DNA of 43,634 nucleotides, taken from Streptomyces sp. GC420. Lineage in GTDB: Bacteria > Actinomycetota > Actinomycetes > Streptomycetales > Streptomycetaceae. Positions 7,927 through 16,898 of this stretch are shown here, piece after piece. The notes beneath the pieces are model-generated. The model did not search any database. It saw only the letters and a program-made list of their open reading frames with translations, and was not told where the DNA came from. Numbering within the stretch: the first letter of the stretch is position 1; each line of letters opens with the position of its first letter. Location: NCBI RefSeq assembly GCF_009916105.1, contig NZ_JAAAXQ010000013.1:1-43634 (forward strand), read 5' to 3'. Position numbers and translations under genes: made by a program.

Positions 7927-8779
7927 GCGTGAGCGGGAGGCGCTGGCGGGCGCGCTGGGTGTCCATCCGGCGTGGCTGCACGCTTCGCGCGACGAGCAGC
8001 CCGATGTGCAGCTGTACCGGTTCGCGTCCTGCCCGTGCGAGAAGCCGACCGCCATGGCGCGCCTCGGGCTGGGCCGGGAAGAGCCAGACTGGTACGACAG
8101 CCCCGCCGAGCAGGATGCCGCCGTGCACTGGTGCGGCTGCGGGCAGTCCTGGGTGAAGGACGCGGCCGGGTGGCTGCTGCCGCTGCCTCCGGGGGAGGAG
8201 CCGACACCGTCCGACGGGGACCTGGTCAACCTCGGTCATTTCCTCAGCCGCAGCCCCTCGGTAACGCTCGACGAGCCGTGGCCGCGGGCACTGTGGCAGC
8301 CTCCGGCCGGCAGGAAGGGCCGCGCCCGCACCGCCTACCGGGTCCCCGAACTGCTCACCCGGGAGCCGCAGGCCCTGCCCGTACGGCCGGCGGTCGCGCG
8401 CGTCGTCGTGCCGGAGCCGGTGTGGGGTGCCGGTTCGGCGGAGCGGCTTGCCGCGAACGCATCGTGGTGCCGCATGTGCCGGGCCCTGGCCGACGCGCCC
8501 AAGGGGGCGGCCGGCGGCCCGTGGGTTCTGCTGCACCGCAGCGAGCCGGAACGCGAGCTGAGCACCTGGACCTACCCCACCGAGAAGGACGCTCTGCACC
8601 ACGGCGCCCATCTGGCCATGACGTACCTGCAGTTGGACGGTCCTCTCGACCGTGTGGCGTTGGACCTGTTCACCGGCCAGGCGCACGCCCAGGTCATCGC
8701 CCGCTTCCTCGAACTGCACCCGGAGACGACCCAGTTCGAGGTCGCCGGGCTCGTCCCGATGCGCGCCGACGAGTTCTGA
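7922..8779 (+). pseudogene. Continuation of the 7441 gene after a frame break, 3' part of about 285 codons
   Basis: From 7922 the frame reads GEREREALAGALGVHPAWLH and on to a stop at 8779 with typical high-GC codon use. It includes Cys pairs (CPC, CGC, CRMC) that suggest metal binding. Upstream of 7922 this frame is Arg-rich noise, so it cannot start there; the first in-frame ATG is at 8054. The junction GGCCCGGTGAGC could be repaired by removing one base. I treat it as a frameshifted gene or sequencing indel. A programmed +1 shift at CGG-TGA is less likely because the P-site tRNA could not re-pair well. Confidence 0.5.
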
Positions 8780-8866
8780 GCGCCGACGCGCTCACGCCGG
8801 GGAGGGCGGTTAGGGTCCGTCCGGCGGATCTTGCAGGCCGTGCTGGCGCAAGGCGGTGGTTCTATA

Positions 8867-10120
8867 TCATCCACTCGCCGGGGACGCGTCCGAGGGCACT
8901 GCCGTCTCGGGCGCGACGCCGGCCGCCGCCAACTCCGCGCTGTGATTCAGGAGTAGCCCACAGAACGGGCAGCAGAACGACTCGATACTTCCCACCCCCT
9001 CGTTCCGGTCGTCGTGCGGGCAGATGTCCCACTCCCCCTCGCAGGAGCAGCCCCTGGGCTCCAGGTCACCGTAGACGTTGCTGCTGTAGCCGCAGGCCGG
9101 GCAGTTATGCCACCAGCGGCGTGCGCCGGGTTTCGCCAATCGGTCTTCCAGTAGACGCCCTGAAGCGCTGACTTCAGCCAGGATCGACGCGATGGACAAG
9201 GCAGGGAAGTCGTTGTGAACGCGACGGACGGCGGCGCCCACGCTCGATGCGAGTACAACCTTCACCATCACTGCGGTCCGCGCCCGCTGCTCGATCTCGG
9301 AAGGGCTGGGCGGAGCTTCGAGCGGGAAGGTGTAGGGGACTATGTTGTAGGCGACGAGAAGCTCTCTCGCAGCGTCCCTTACCCGGTACCCAGCGGAGTC
9401 GAGGGCGGTGAGCAGGGCTGCGATCAAGGTCGTGCGGGCTACAGCTTCCTGGACGTCGGCGTGCCGCGCCTCAGCCCACCATGAAGTGACCGACTGAGCC
9501 GTCCGGGCGGCTGTGGTGAGCTCGCGGAAGACCTTCTGGGCTTGGCGAAACGCTAGTTGCTCGGTCGCTCCTTCGATGGCCGGCCGGTCGCTCTGGCCCT
9601 TCTGGCTCGGCAGGTCGGCGACCTTGTCCAGGTTCGTGAAGACGGACTGGTAATCGCCCCAGAAGGTGAAGGAGTCGAGGCACAGTTCGGCGCGTACGGC
9701 TTCGATGACCTGGAGGCCGAGTTTGACGACCTCGGCCGCAGACTCTTCGTTGTGGTGCGCGTAATGAGCAACGCCGTTGCGTGATGCGGCGACCGGGTGA
9801 AAGCCCCGCTCGTCGAGGGGCATACGTCCGTCCATGAAGACCGTCGCGTCCCTGAACGCTTCCGTGATGCCGATGGTTCGAGCCTCGGCCAGCGGCTTGA
9901 CCCCTGGCGCGTTTCCGAATCCGAGGGCATGGAAGCGGTGGGCCCGGTCGCCCTTCTCTGAGATGAGAAGCGGGTCGTGGTGGCACAAGAGAGCCTTGAG
10001 AATGTGTTCGCACCCGATACCGCAATGCAGCACCGCGAAGGCTCGGTTTCCCGCGCGCCACGAATCCAAGCTGGCCCGGGCGAGCTGGCCCGCCATCTCG
10101 CCGAACCTCTCCTCGTTCAC
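8867..10120 (-). CDS. HEPN-like protein with C-terminal Cys pairs, 417 aa
   Basis: Residues 20-140 are helical and contain SRNGVAH, in which R114, N115 and H119 form the R-N-x3-H signature of HEPN domains. HEPN proteins are frequently metal-independent RNases in toxin, abortive-infection and CRISPR effector systems. The C-terminal 90 residues carry at least four Cys groups (CPAC, CSC, CPH, CCPFC), consistent with one or two zinc ribbons. GTG at 10120 has a purine-rich GGGAGAGG upstream; a longer in-frame extension is low complexity. It stands alone with no evident antitoxin partner. Convergent with the frame-disrupted gene. RNase activity is inferred, not shown. Confidence 0.6.
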   Translation of the reverse strand: MNEERFGEMAGQLARASLDSWRAGNRAFAVLHCGIGCEHILKALLCHHDPLLISEKGDRAHRFHALGFGNAPGVKPLAEARTIGITEAFRDATVFMDGRMPLDERGFHPVAASRNGVAHYAHHNEESAAEVVKLGLQVIEAVRAELCLDSFTFWGDYQSVFTNLDKVADLPSQKGQSDRPAIEGATEQLAFRQAQKVFRELTTAARTAQSVTSWWAEARHADVQEAVARTTLIAALLTALDSAGYRVRDAARELLVAYNIVPYTFPLEAPPSPSEIEQRARTAVMVKVVLASSVGAAVRRVHNDFPALSIASILAEVSASGRLLEDRLAKPGARRWWHNCPACGYSSNVYGDLEPRGCSCEGEWDICPHDDRNEGVGSIESFCCPFCGLLLNHSAELAAAGVAPETAVPSDASPASG

Positions 10121-10196
10121 CTCTGGCCTCTCCCTACGCCTGCCCCTGACCGCTGTCGCGCCCCAGTGCTGGACGGTGGCGCTTGGAGTAAGCGAA

Positions 10197-10219
10197 CCAC
10201 GACTTCCGTGAGGTCGTGG
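10197..10219 (-). terminator. Hairpin downstream of the acetyltransferase gene
   Basis: CCACGAC and GTCGTGG form a seven-base-pair stem around a nine-base loop. The hairpin lies 44 bases past the stop of the acetyltransferase gene, read on the minus strand. Streptomyces terminators often lack a T-run, so this fits. It could also be a structured leader of the HEPN gene. Confidence 0.5.
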
Positions 10220-10262
10220 GGCATTAAGCGTGCTCCGCCCACGATCCACCGGACAAGCCCTA

Positions 10263-11063
10263 CTAGGCGTCAGCCGTCGTCAGCCAGGCGATCCACGCGC
10301 CGTCCTGTGCCCGGCCCAGGTGAAGGTCCGGCGTGTGATCGGCCATGCGGGCGCAGATCCGGCCGTAGGCGCCGTGGCGGGCGGGACACAACCGGGCCAG
10401 TTCCTCGGAGGTGAGCGCCGAGAGGTCGTCGGGAAGGTTCTGGCCGGCCTCGGTCGCGCGTGCCTGGGCGCCTCGGCGACGCTCGACGGCGTCCCGGCGC
10501 TCGGCGAGCAGGCGGAACCAGCGCAGGTCGCTGTCGTCTTGGTCGCCCGCGGGGGTGTAGAGGCACTGGCGCGCACCGTGCTCGTCGAGCTCGTCGACGA
10601 CGGTCATGCCGATCGCCTCCAGCATGCGGCGCGAGGCGCGGTTGGCCTTCTGGGTGACCGCGATCAGCGGGCCACCGCCGGGGATGGCGTCCGTCCACCA
10701 TCTGACGGCTGCCGCGACGGCCTCCCTGCCCAGGCCTTCGCCCCAGGCGGCGGGGAGCAGCTGGTAGGAGATTTCGGCGCGGCCCTCGCACCTGTGGTCG
10801 GCGCCGATGGTCACCATGCCGATCGGCCGCTGGTCGGCGACGCGGACGACGGTGAAGGCGCCGGCCGTCGTCGGGTGGGCGGCCTGCCGGACGGCGACGC
10901 GCTCCTCCGTGACCGGACCGCCGAGGTGCGCGCGGACACGGTCGTCGGTCAACAACTCGCTCACCAGGGGGCCGTCTTCCCGGGTGACCGGCCGCAGGAG
11001 GAGACGGTCGGTGCGTAGCTGGGCAGGCCAGACACGGTCCAGGGCGGTGTCGACGGATTCCAT
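10263..11063 (-). CDS. GNAT acetyltransferase (RimJ/RimL type) with C-terminal extension, 266 aa
   Basis: Residues 15-165 follow the GNAT pattern of RimJ/RimL-like enzymes: TDRLLLRP near the start, the acetyl-CoA loop WGEGLGREA, and a late NRASRRMLEAIGM segment. These enzymes transfer acetyl from acetyl-CoA to a protein N-terminus or small-molecule amine. The C-terminal 100 residues are an Arg/Asp-rich helical extension not usual for the family. ATG at 11063 has AAGG eight bases upstream; GTG at 11072 is also in frame. It is monocistronic with a terminator-like hairpin after it. Substrate unknown. Confidence 0.85.
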   Translation of the reverse strand: MESVDTALDRVWPAQLRTDRLLLRPVTREDGPLVSELLTDDRVRAHLGGPVTEERVAVRQAAHPTTAGAFTVVRVADQRPIGMVTIGADHRCEGRAEISYQLLPAAWGEGLGREAVAAAVRWWTDAIPGGGPLIAVTQKANRASRRMLEAIGMTVVDELDEHGARQCLYTPAGDQDDSDLRWFRLLAERRDAVERRRGAQARATEAGQNLPDDLSALTSEELARLCPARHGAYGRICARMADHTPDLHLGRAQDGAWIAWLTTADA

Positions 11064-11299
11064 GGGTGCCACCTTGGCAGCGTACGGCTGCGCCCGGGCC
11101 GGCTTCGTTCAGAGACTCCACCGGCGGATGGCCGGGCCTACGTCCGCCGGCTCGGCGGATGCCGGGCGGCCGCAGAAATCGCACGGCCGATCCCATTTTC
11201 GGTTCGCGTTCGATTACCGGCGGGGGTGGTGTCGGTGGCGGCTGGCAGGCTGACCAGGAGACAGGCAAGGCCGTTCGCAGCAGCAGGAGAGGGCACACC

Positions 11300-12340
11300 G
11301 TGGACCAGTTCAGGGGCTGGAAGAAGTACCCGCGCGTCATCGAGGGTGCGCTCGCACGCGCCGGCTACGCGGATGCCGAATTCGCGGTGCGCCGCACAGA
11401 GGCGCGGGGTACGACGGAGGCCCGGTGGTCGTGGATCGGCGGCGCTGCGGAGCTGACCAGCGAGGAGTGGCCGGACGGGCTGGAACTGGTGTGGAACTCG
11501 TCCACGGGCTGGGCGTACCACGAGCGAGGCGGTGACAAGCCCGTCGCGTTGCCGGTGCCGGTGCTGGCGGCGCCGGAGGCGATCACCGCGCTGCTGCCGG
11601 CCCTCATGGACGGGCGCCGCGACCAGCTTCCCGCATCCGAGGACCGGTGGGAGCACTCCACGATCCTCGTGAGGTGGGCGGAGTCGGCCGCGGTCCTGGG
11701 CGACGACAAGTACGACGCGGCCTATCAGCGTGCCGAGGAGGAAGCCGCGGCCTTCGACCGGTGGCAGGACGAGGTGGACGGTGTTCATCCTGCCGAGTCA
11801 CAGGTGCCCGCAGGGGGCGTCGGCATCGCCGATGCCGACGCCCCCGGGTCCAGCGACGCCAGCACGCCGGACGCAGCGGAACGGGCCCGGCGCGCCCACG
11901 TGGACGTCATCCTGCAGTGGGCCCTCAAGGCACGCGACGACCGCAGCCACGCCCCGGACCCGGAGGTGTTCGGGGCTCTGTGCGACTTCTTCACCCGCGC
12001 CGTGGTCTTCCCCGGGCTGATGGACCCCGACGACGGGCAGCGCCACACCAGCGACCCGTCGCGTGCCCTGGCGCATCTGCTCATCCAGCACCTGGAGCAC
12101 CACGGCATGGACCTGGAGGACCTGCCCGAGCTGGTGTCGCCCGATACGTCGGTCGCGCCCGTCGGTGATGCGGTGGCCGAGTGCGTCGCCCAGGCCCTGC
12201 GCTCCAGCCGCTGGTTCGATGACGCGGCTTCCGGAACCGACCAGGCTGGCGGCCTGGTGATGTTCCACACCGTTTTCGGCACCAGGGGTGTTCTCCACCT
12301 CGCCGACGAGGTCGGCCGGGACGGCGACCCGAACGCGTAG
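11300..12340 (+). CDS. Hypothetical protein, DUF6292-like N-terminus, 346 aa
   Basis: The first 110 residues (YPRVIEGALARAGY, then LELVWNSSTGWAYHE) resemble the actinobacterial DUF6292 pattern, in which a sensor-like alpha/beta domain ends in a WxxxxGW segment. This is a tentative match by eye. A linker near residues 150-190 is Gly/Asp/Ser-rich. The C-terminal half (VFGALCDFFTRAVVFPG) is helical and unknown. GTG at 11300 has AGGAGAGG upstream. It is followed after 20 bases by the helix-turn-helix gene and probably co-transcribed. Confidence 0.6.
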   Translation: MDQFRGWKKYPRVIEGALARAGYADAEFAVRRTEARGTTEARWSWIGGAAELTSEEWPDGLELVWNSSTGWAYHERGGDKPVALPVPVLAAPEAITALLPALMDGRRDQLPASEDRWEHSTILVRWAESAAVLGDDKYDAAYQRAEEEAAAFDRWQDEVDGVHPAESQVPAGGVGIADADAPGSSDASTPDAAERARRAHVDVILQWALKARDDRSHAPDPEVFGALCDFFTRAVVFPGLMDPDDGQRHTSDPSRALAHLLIQHLEHHGMDLEDLPELVSPDTSVAPVGDAVAECVAQALRSSRWFDDAASGTDQAGGLVMFHTVFGTRGVLHLADEVGRDGDPNA

Positions 12341-12360
12341 GGACCCAAGGGGACTCGGTG

Positions 12361-12732
12361 ATGCAACCACAGCAGACGGACCGTAAGGCCACGGCCTCCG
12401 TCCCCGCGCCCGCGGTCGCCGGAGACGGCCGGGCCTTCGGTCCCGAGCAGGCCGCCGGGTACCTGGGGCTGCACCGGCGCGAGCTCGATTACCTCCTCGA
12501 AGCCGGGCTTCTCGCTCCCTGCGGGCGCAGCGCCACCGGAACCCTCCGCTCCGCCGAGGCGGTCCTCGACGCCGTCGCCGCCGAACCGCTGGACTGGTCG
12601 GCGGCGCGCAGTGCCGAGTCCCGGCGTCCCTCCTTCTGCACCGATGGCGCGTCTCCGGCGACCGCCGACCGGTGGCCCGGTGCCGGTGCGCGCAGCGCCG
12701 GACGCGAAGGCCGTCGCGCCTCCTGGACTGCC
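12361..12732 (+). pseudogene. Helix-turn-helix (excisionase/MerR-like) gene lacking a proper 3' end
   Basis: About 85 residues look genuine: FGPEQAAGYLGLHRRELDYLLEAGLLAP is a winged helix-turn-helix of the kind seen in excisionases and MerR-like proteins. ATG at 12361 has AAGGGGA seven bases upstream. No in-frame stop occurs before the convergent 687-residue gene; the frame runs 705 bases into its antisense strand to 13437. A +1 shift near 12640 would give a clean stop at 12746-12748. I therefore regard the 3' end as truncated or frameshifted. DNA binding is inferred from the motif. Confidence 0.45.
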
Positions 12733-14796
12733 TCATTCCTCGAAGTAAGCCTCGTACCACGCGTCGATTGCGTCGCCGTCGAGGGGAATGGCGGTAATGG
12801 CGGTCAGGACCCGCTGAGCTACGGACCGAGGATCGCTGGCGGCCAGTTGCTCCAGGTCGGCGTTACGCAGGGCCGCAGCACCGGCGCGGTGACGGTCGTC
12901 AAAGTCCTTGGCGTCTTCGGCTTGCGCGGCGGCGGTGAGGTAGCAGGTGACGAAAGGGTCCATGGCGGCGCGGTGCGCAGCGAGGTGACGGCGGTACTCG
13001 AGGCTGTCGGGCAATGCCGTGTTCGCCGGTTCCCCATCATGTGTTCCGGGCGTGCCAACCCAGACCTGGACGTCCCCCAGAAGGGAGTGTGTGTAGTCGT
13101 AGGGGTCGTCGGGGTCCGCAGCATCGCGACGCCAGTGTCCCTCGGCAGCGCTAGCTGCCGTTTCTGCGCGATAGCGCAGCCTCGACAACATCGATGCCAG
13201 GGCCGTGAAGCCGAGGATGGAATCGGCGTGCGCGGCAAGGATCACGCCGGCGGCGGTCAGGTCGGTCTGCTCGTCAACGGGTCGGGGGAGCAGGAGCCGC
13301 CCCTTGCGCGGGTCACGCACGTAGTGCATCGCGACACCGGCGGTGATCGCTGCGCTCTCGGCGAGCAGGATCGCGGCGGCCGCGGAGGGGGCGTCGCCCT
13401 CTTCCCACGTGTGTACGTACTCGTCCTCGCGCAGTGAGGGCGCGGCAACCCTCACCGCGTACGAGTCCGCTGCCGCTTTGACTTGCAGGACGCCGTCGGG
13501 GGCGGTCGTCGGCGCGTTCGAGTGCAAGGCGCTGGATCCCTCGGGCCTGTACCAGAACCAGGGCGTTGTCGGCCGAGTGGCCGCTGCCAAGGCCCAATCC
13601 AGCAGGCAGGTCAGCGTCTGCTGGCCGAGGGCGGCGACGTCCTCTTCGAGTTCTCCTGCAGCGGTGAGCGACTCGGTGAGGGCGTGCTCCTCGGACAGGG
13701 TCAGCATGCCGAGCATGTCCAGCTCTCCAGTGAATGCCTCGACCAGGCGTTCTGCGCCTGGCGGAACCACCGCCTCGTCCGTATGGGCAACCCATGCGAT
13801 GTCCAGGTCGCGACGACGGTTGGCTGCCCATCCCCCACCGTCGAAGAGCGAGGCGAAGCGCGGGTCCGCCAGCACCTCCTCGGCAACCGATATTGCGGCC
13901 TGGGACGCCCGCAGGGTCAGCGGCACGGCGGGTACTCCTGCCACCTTGCAGAGCGCTTCGGCGAAGTCCCGCACTGGAATCCCGAGACCGTCACCCGCCT
14001 CACTCATCAGCCGACTGATCGCCCCGCGGACATCTGCTGCGGCCGGTGAACGGTAGACCGGAGCCGGCGGCCAGAGTTCGAGCGGGACGGCCACCGATTG
14101 CCACAGCGGTACCGCCGAGGGGCCGCCGCCGGAGGCGTCGTACAGGCAAGGCTCACCGCGGTGCTCGGCAACGACCAGTTCGACCGTCGGACTGCCCACC
14201 TCGGAGTCACTCAGGAGACGGACGCGGCGCAGGGTGGCCGAGAGCAGCGGAACGATCGGCGACAGATAGCCGATGCGGTCGTCCTGGGCCCGCGCGCTGC
14301 CCGGCTCGGCGGCGAAGTGTTCTGTCCGGTTCATAGCCGCACGCCAGTCCGACTCTGACGTGGCGACGAGAACCACGCGGGCGCCTGCAAGAGTCAACGC
14401 GATGCCGTGTTCCTCGGCAGACCAAAGCAACGTCGCGCCCGTAGTGACGGTGCGCAGGACTGTTGCTGCCCAACGGGGGAGCTGCCGCGGCGCCACACGG
14501 ATCAGGATCTCCTGGGGCCGCGGGGTCACCATGATGATCCCGAACGGACCGCCGGTCAGCGCCGGCCGGTGGAGACCGTACTCGGAGATCAGGGCATCGA
14601 GCAGGAGCGCCTCGCCCATAGCCTGGATCTCGCCCGCGGTGGGGATCAGGGTGTCTTCCTGGCACTCTTCGCTGGCCAGCCGGAAGGGCTCACCCGTGGC
14701 CCACCGGCGTACATCCCCCGGGAAGGTGTACTCGGGTTCCTCTTCGTTACGGAAGACGTCCCGATCTATGCGTCGAGGTCGAGGGTCGGTGATCAT
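12733..14796 (-). CDS. Large protein of unknown function, 687 aa
   Basis: I recognise no domain in this soluble, acidic protein. It lacks obvious Walker, HNH, HKD or PD-(D/E)xK motifs and membrane segments. The ATG has CAGGAGAG six bases upstream, so the start is well supported. It is divergently transcribed from the AlbA_2-domain gene across a 161-base region, a layout suggesting shared control and perhaps a shared system. It converges on, and just touches, the truncated helix-turn-helix gene. GC content and codon use match neighbours. Confidence 0.7.
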   Translation of the reverse strand: MITDPRPRRIDRDVFRNEEEPEYTFPGDVRRWATGEPFRLASEECQEDTLIPTAGEIQAMGEALLLDALISEYGLHRPALTGGPFGIIMVTPRPQEILIRVAPRQLPRWAATVLRTVTTGATLLWSAEEHGIALTLAGARVVLVATSESDWRAAMNRTEHFAAEPGSARAQDDRIGYLSPIVPLLSATLRRVRLLSDSEVGSPTVELVVAEHRGEPCLYDASGGGPSAVPLWQSVAVPLELWPPAPVYRSPAAADVRGAISRLMSEAGDGLGIPVRDFAEALCKVAGVPAVPLTLRASQAAISVAEEVLADPRFASLFDGGGWAANRRRDLDIAWVAHTDEAVVPPGAERLVEAFTGELDMLGMLTLSEEHALTESLTAAGELEEDVAALGQQTLTCLLDWALAAATRPTTPWFWYRPEGSSALHSNAPTTAPDGVLQVKAAADSYAVRVAAPSLREDEYVHTWEEGDAPSAAAAILLAESAAITAGVAMHYVRDPRKGRLLLPRPVDEQTDLTAAGVILAAHADSILGFTALASMLSRLRYRAETAASAAEGHWRRDAADPDDPYDYTHSLLGDVQVWVGTPGTHDGEPANTALPDSLEYRRHLAAHRAAMDPFVTCYLTAAAQAEDAKDFDDRHRAGAAALRNADLEQLAASDPRSVAQRVLTAITAIPLDGDAIDAWYEAYFEE

Positions 14797-14957
14797 CTGG
14801 GCTCTCCTGCGTCGGTGGTGCTGTCACCTGCTACAGGTGTCGAATCTCCGGCGCGTGTGACAGTCGTCGCGAACTTCTTTGTGAGAGATGCGGTCGACGG
14901 ATCAGCGGCCGTGCGTAGGCGGGGTCTTCGAGATCCGGTGGCCCGAGGTGTGCGGCG

Positions 14958-16787
14958 GTGGATACTGCCGGGGTGGTACAGGATCTGAAGAGCGCGCTGG
15001 CCGCGCTGGACGCCCAGGAGCCGGTCTCCCTGCTCGGAATACGCGAGACGCAGTGGCTCGACGCCAAGGCGGCGCCGTACCAGCTGGCCGACCCCAAGGC
15101 GGTCGAGGAACTCACCAAGGACGTCGCGGCGTTCGCGAACGGAGGCGGCGGGGTCATCGTCATCGGCATCGCCACCCGACTCGAGCAGGACGAAGAGGTC
15201 CTGGACCACATCGTCGGCCTCGACCCGGCCGCGGTGAACGTGGACCAGATCCGCAAACTGATCCGCCAGCGGATCACCCCAACTCCTCGCGGGGTGCGCG
15301 TCGGATGGTCCGGTGCGGACGGCGAGCGGGTGATGTTCATCGACGTCCCCGCGCAGGCCGTCGACACGCTGTTCGTCGTGCCGGCGCCGGTGGGCAAGCC
15401 CGGTTCGCCGCGCACGGACACGGTCGCCGTGCCGAGGCGGGACGGCGACAGCACGCACTGGCTGCCGCGGACCGAGATCCAGCAGTTGCTCTCCGCCGGT
15501 GTGCGGGCCTCCGGCATGCCCACCGCCCAGGCCCTCACCGAGCTCGTACGGCAGGCCGTCTCTGAAGCCGGGCCGGACGGCGGGCTGCGGGTCGGACAGG
15601 GCCTGCCCGACCGCGAACGGGAGATGCGGGCAGCGTACGAGCAGATGGCCGAAGCAGGACTGGGCCAGCCGGCCGGAGAGGCATGGGCGCTGGGCTCGGC
15701 CGCTCTGCAGGATCTGCACCACGAACGGGACGGCGAGCCGGGCTGGGTGCTGTGCCTGGTGGCCGGATGCCCTCCGGTCGCCGTCGCCGCGCCCGTCTGG
15801 CAGGCGATCGTCGAAGCCGGCCGGCATGCACCGGGCCAGAGCCCGCTCGCCGCCATCGGCTTGCCCCGCCCGCCCGAGGGCACGGACACACCGTGGGTGA
15901 TCGCGGCCGACTCCCGGAGTGTGGACGTCGATGGCGGATCGTGGGGCGCGGGCCGCCTGACGTGCTCGGGGCGCGGCGTGTGGAGGTGGCAGCCGCTCCC
16001 CCGCTTCAGCCTCAACCAGGGCCGGTCGGCCGAGATCGGGACCTCCGGCCAGACGCCGGCGCTGCGCCTGCGCGCCGTGGTGAACCTGCCCTGGGCCGAG
16101 GCGGGCCGGCTGGAGATCAGCAAACCCCGGCGCACGCTGCTCGAGCAGCAGCTTCCGCACAGCGCGGTAGCCGGGGCGGTGACGATGCTGTCCAGGCGCC
16201 GGGGCGCGGATCTGCCCGCCGCTCGCTGGGAGCGGGGACCCTTCGGCAACTCGGCCCGTTCCGTCGGCTACACGTGCACGATCGCGGGACCGCCCGGCGG
16301 CCCGGCGTTGAAGGCCTCCGTCATGCTCGCCCTGCCCACCACCATGGAGTCCACCGTGGTCGCCTGCGCGGACGTCCTGATCGAGGACGCGGAGGCGTGG
16401 GCTGCAGCCCTTGGCCCCGGCTGGGACACGCAGTTGGGCCTCGACGAGGTCCAAGCCGTGCTGCTCGACGCGTGGGAGACGGCTGCCGAGCTGCTGCCCG
16501 ACGTCGTCGGCGACCCGGCCGGGCTGTCGTGGGCCGCCCCGCCCACCACCGAACTGCGGATGACGTGCGAACAGCCCGCGGACAACGGCGCCTTGCCGGT
16601 ACTGGACACGCTCGTCGATCTGGCGCCGCTCGGCTCCAACGACGGAGGCCCCAGATCGCGGATGGCTGTGACCATCATCGCAGCGCCGGCCATGGGCCAG
16701 GCGGAGCGCAAGAGCCTGCTTCAGGAGGCGTTGGTGCGCATGGCCCGGGAGTTCGGGTACGTCGACGCGGAAGTTGACCTGCTGTAG
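14958..16787 (+). CDS. AlbA_2/Schlafen-domain protein, 609 aa
   Basis: The N-terminus has the AlbA_2/Schlafen DNA- or RNA-binding fold signature: Glu30 and Lys37 (RETQWLDAK), then AFANGGGGVIVIGI at residues 58-71. In bacteria this domain occurs in transcription regulators and in several anti-phage systems; in Schlafen proteins it can cut RNA. The remaining 450 residues are unfamiliar, with a proline/glycine-rich central part and an alpha/beta C-terminus. The GTG start follows GAGGTG. No membrane segments. It faces the 687-residue gene across a common promoter region, which suggests a functional pair. Confidence 0.7.
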   Translation: MDTAGVVQDLKSALAALDAQEPVSLLGIRETQWLDAKAAPYQLADPKAVEELTKDVAAFANGGGGVIVIGIATRLEQDEEVLDHIVGLDPAAVNVDQIRKLIRQRITPTPRGVRVGWSGADGERVMFIDVPAQAVDTLFVVPAPVGKPGSPRTDTVAVPRRDGDSTHWLPRTEIQQLLSAGVRASGMPTAQALTELVRQAVSEAGPDGGLRVGQGLPDREREMRAAYEQMAEAGLGQPAGEAWALGSAALQDLHHERDGEPGWVLCLVAGCPPVAVAAPVWQAIVEAGRHAPGQSPLAAIGLPRPPEGTDTPWVIAADSRSVDVDGGSWGAGRLTCSGRGVWRWQPLPRFSLNQGRSAEIGTSGQTPALRLRAVVNLPWAEAGRLEISKPRRTLLEQQLPHSAVAGAVTMLSRRRGADLPAARWERGPFGNSARSVGYTCTIAGPPGGPALKASVMLALPTTMESTVVACADVLIEDAEAWAAALGPGWDTQLGLDEVQAVLLDAWETAAELLPDVVGDPAGLSWAAPPTTELRMTCEQPADNGALPVLDTLVDLAPLGSNDGGPRSRMAVTIIAAPAMGQAERKSLLQEALVRMAREFGYVDAEVDLL

Positions 16788-16898
16788 GCCCGGGCGTCGT
16801 GCACCAGCGCCTGTACCGGCGACGGAAGCGGCGGGACTGATCTGGCGAGAGGGCGGCCGCCTGGCGAGGGCTTGGTGGCGGGGTCGTCCGTCGTCGCG

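Noticed and set aside
7918..7930. A programmed +1 ribosomal frameshift at CGG-TGA
   Set aside because: No slippery codon allows re-pairing in the shifted frame and no stimulating structure is evident. An indel explains it more simply.
6370..8229. Minus-strand frame of 619 codons
   Set aside because: It crosses the HNH, AAA+ and frame-disrupted genes in a different frame and is low complexity.
14793..16454. Long minus-strand frame of 553 codons
   Set aside because: It is the complementary strand of the AlbA_2 gene, with Arg/Gly/His-rich translation and no domain pattern.
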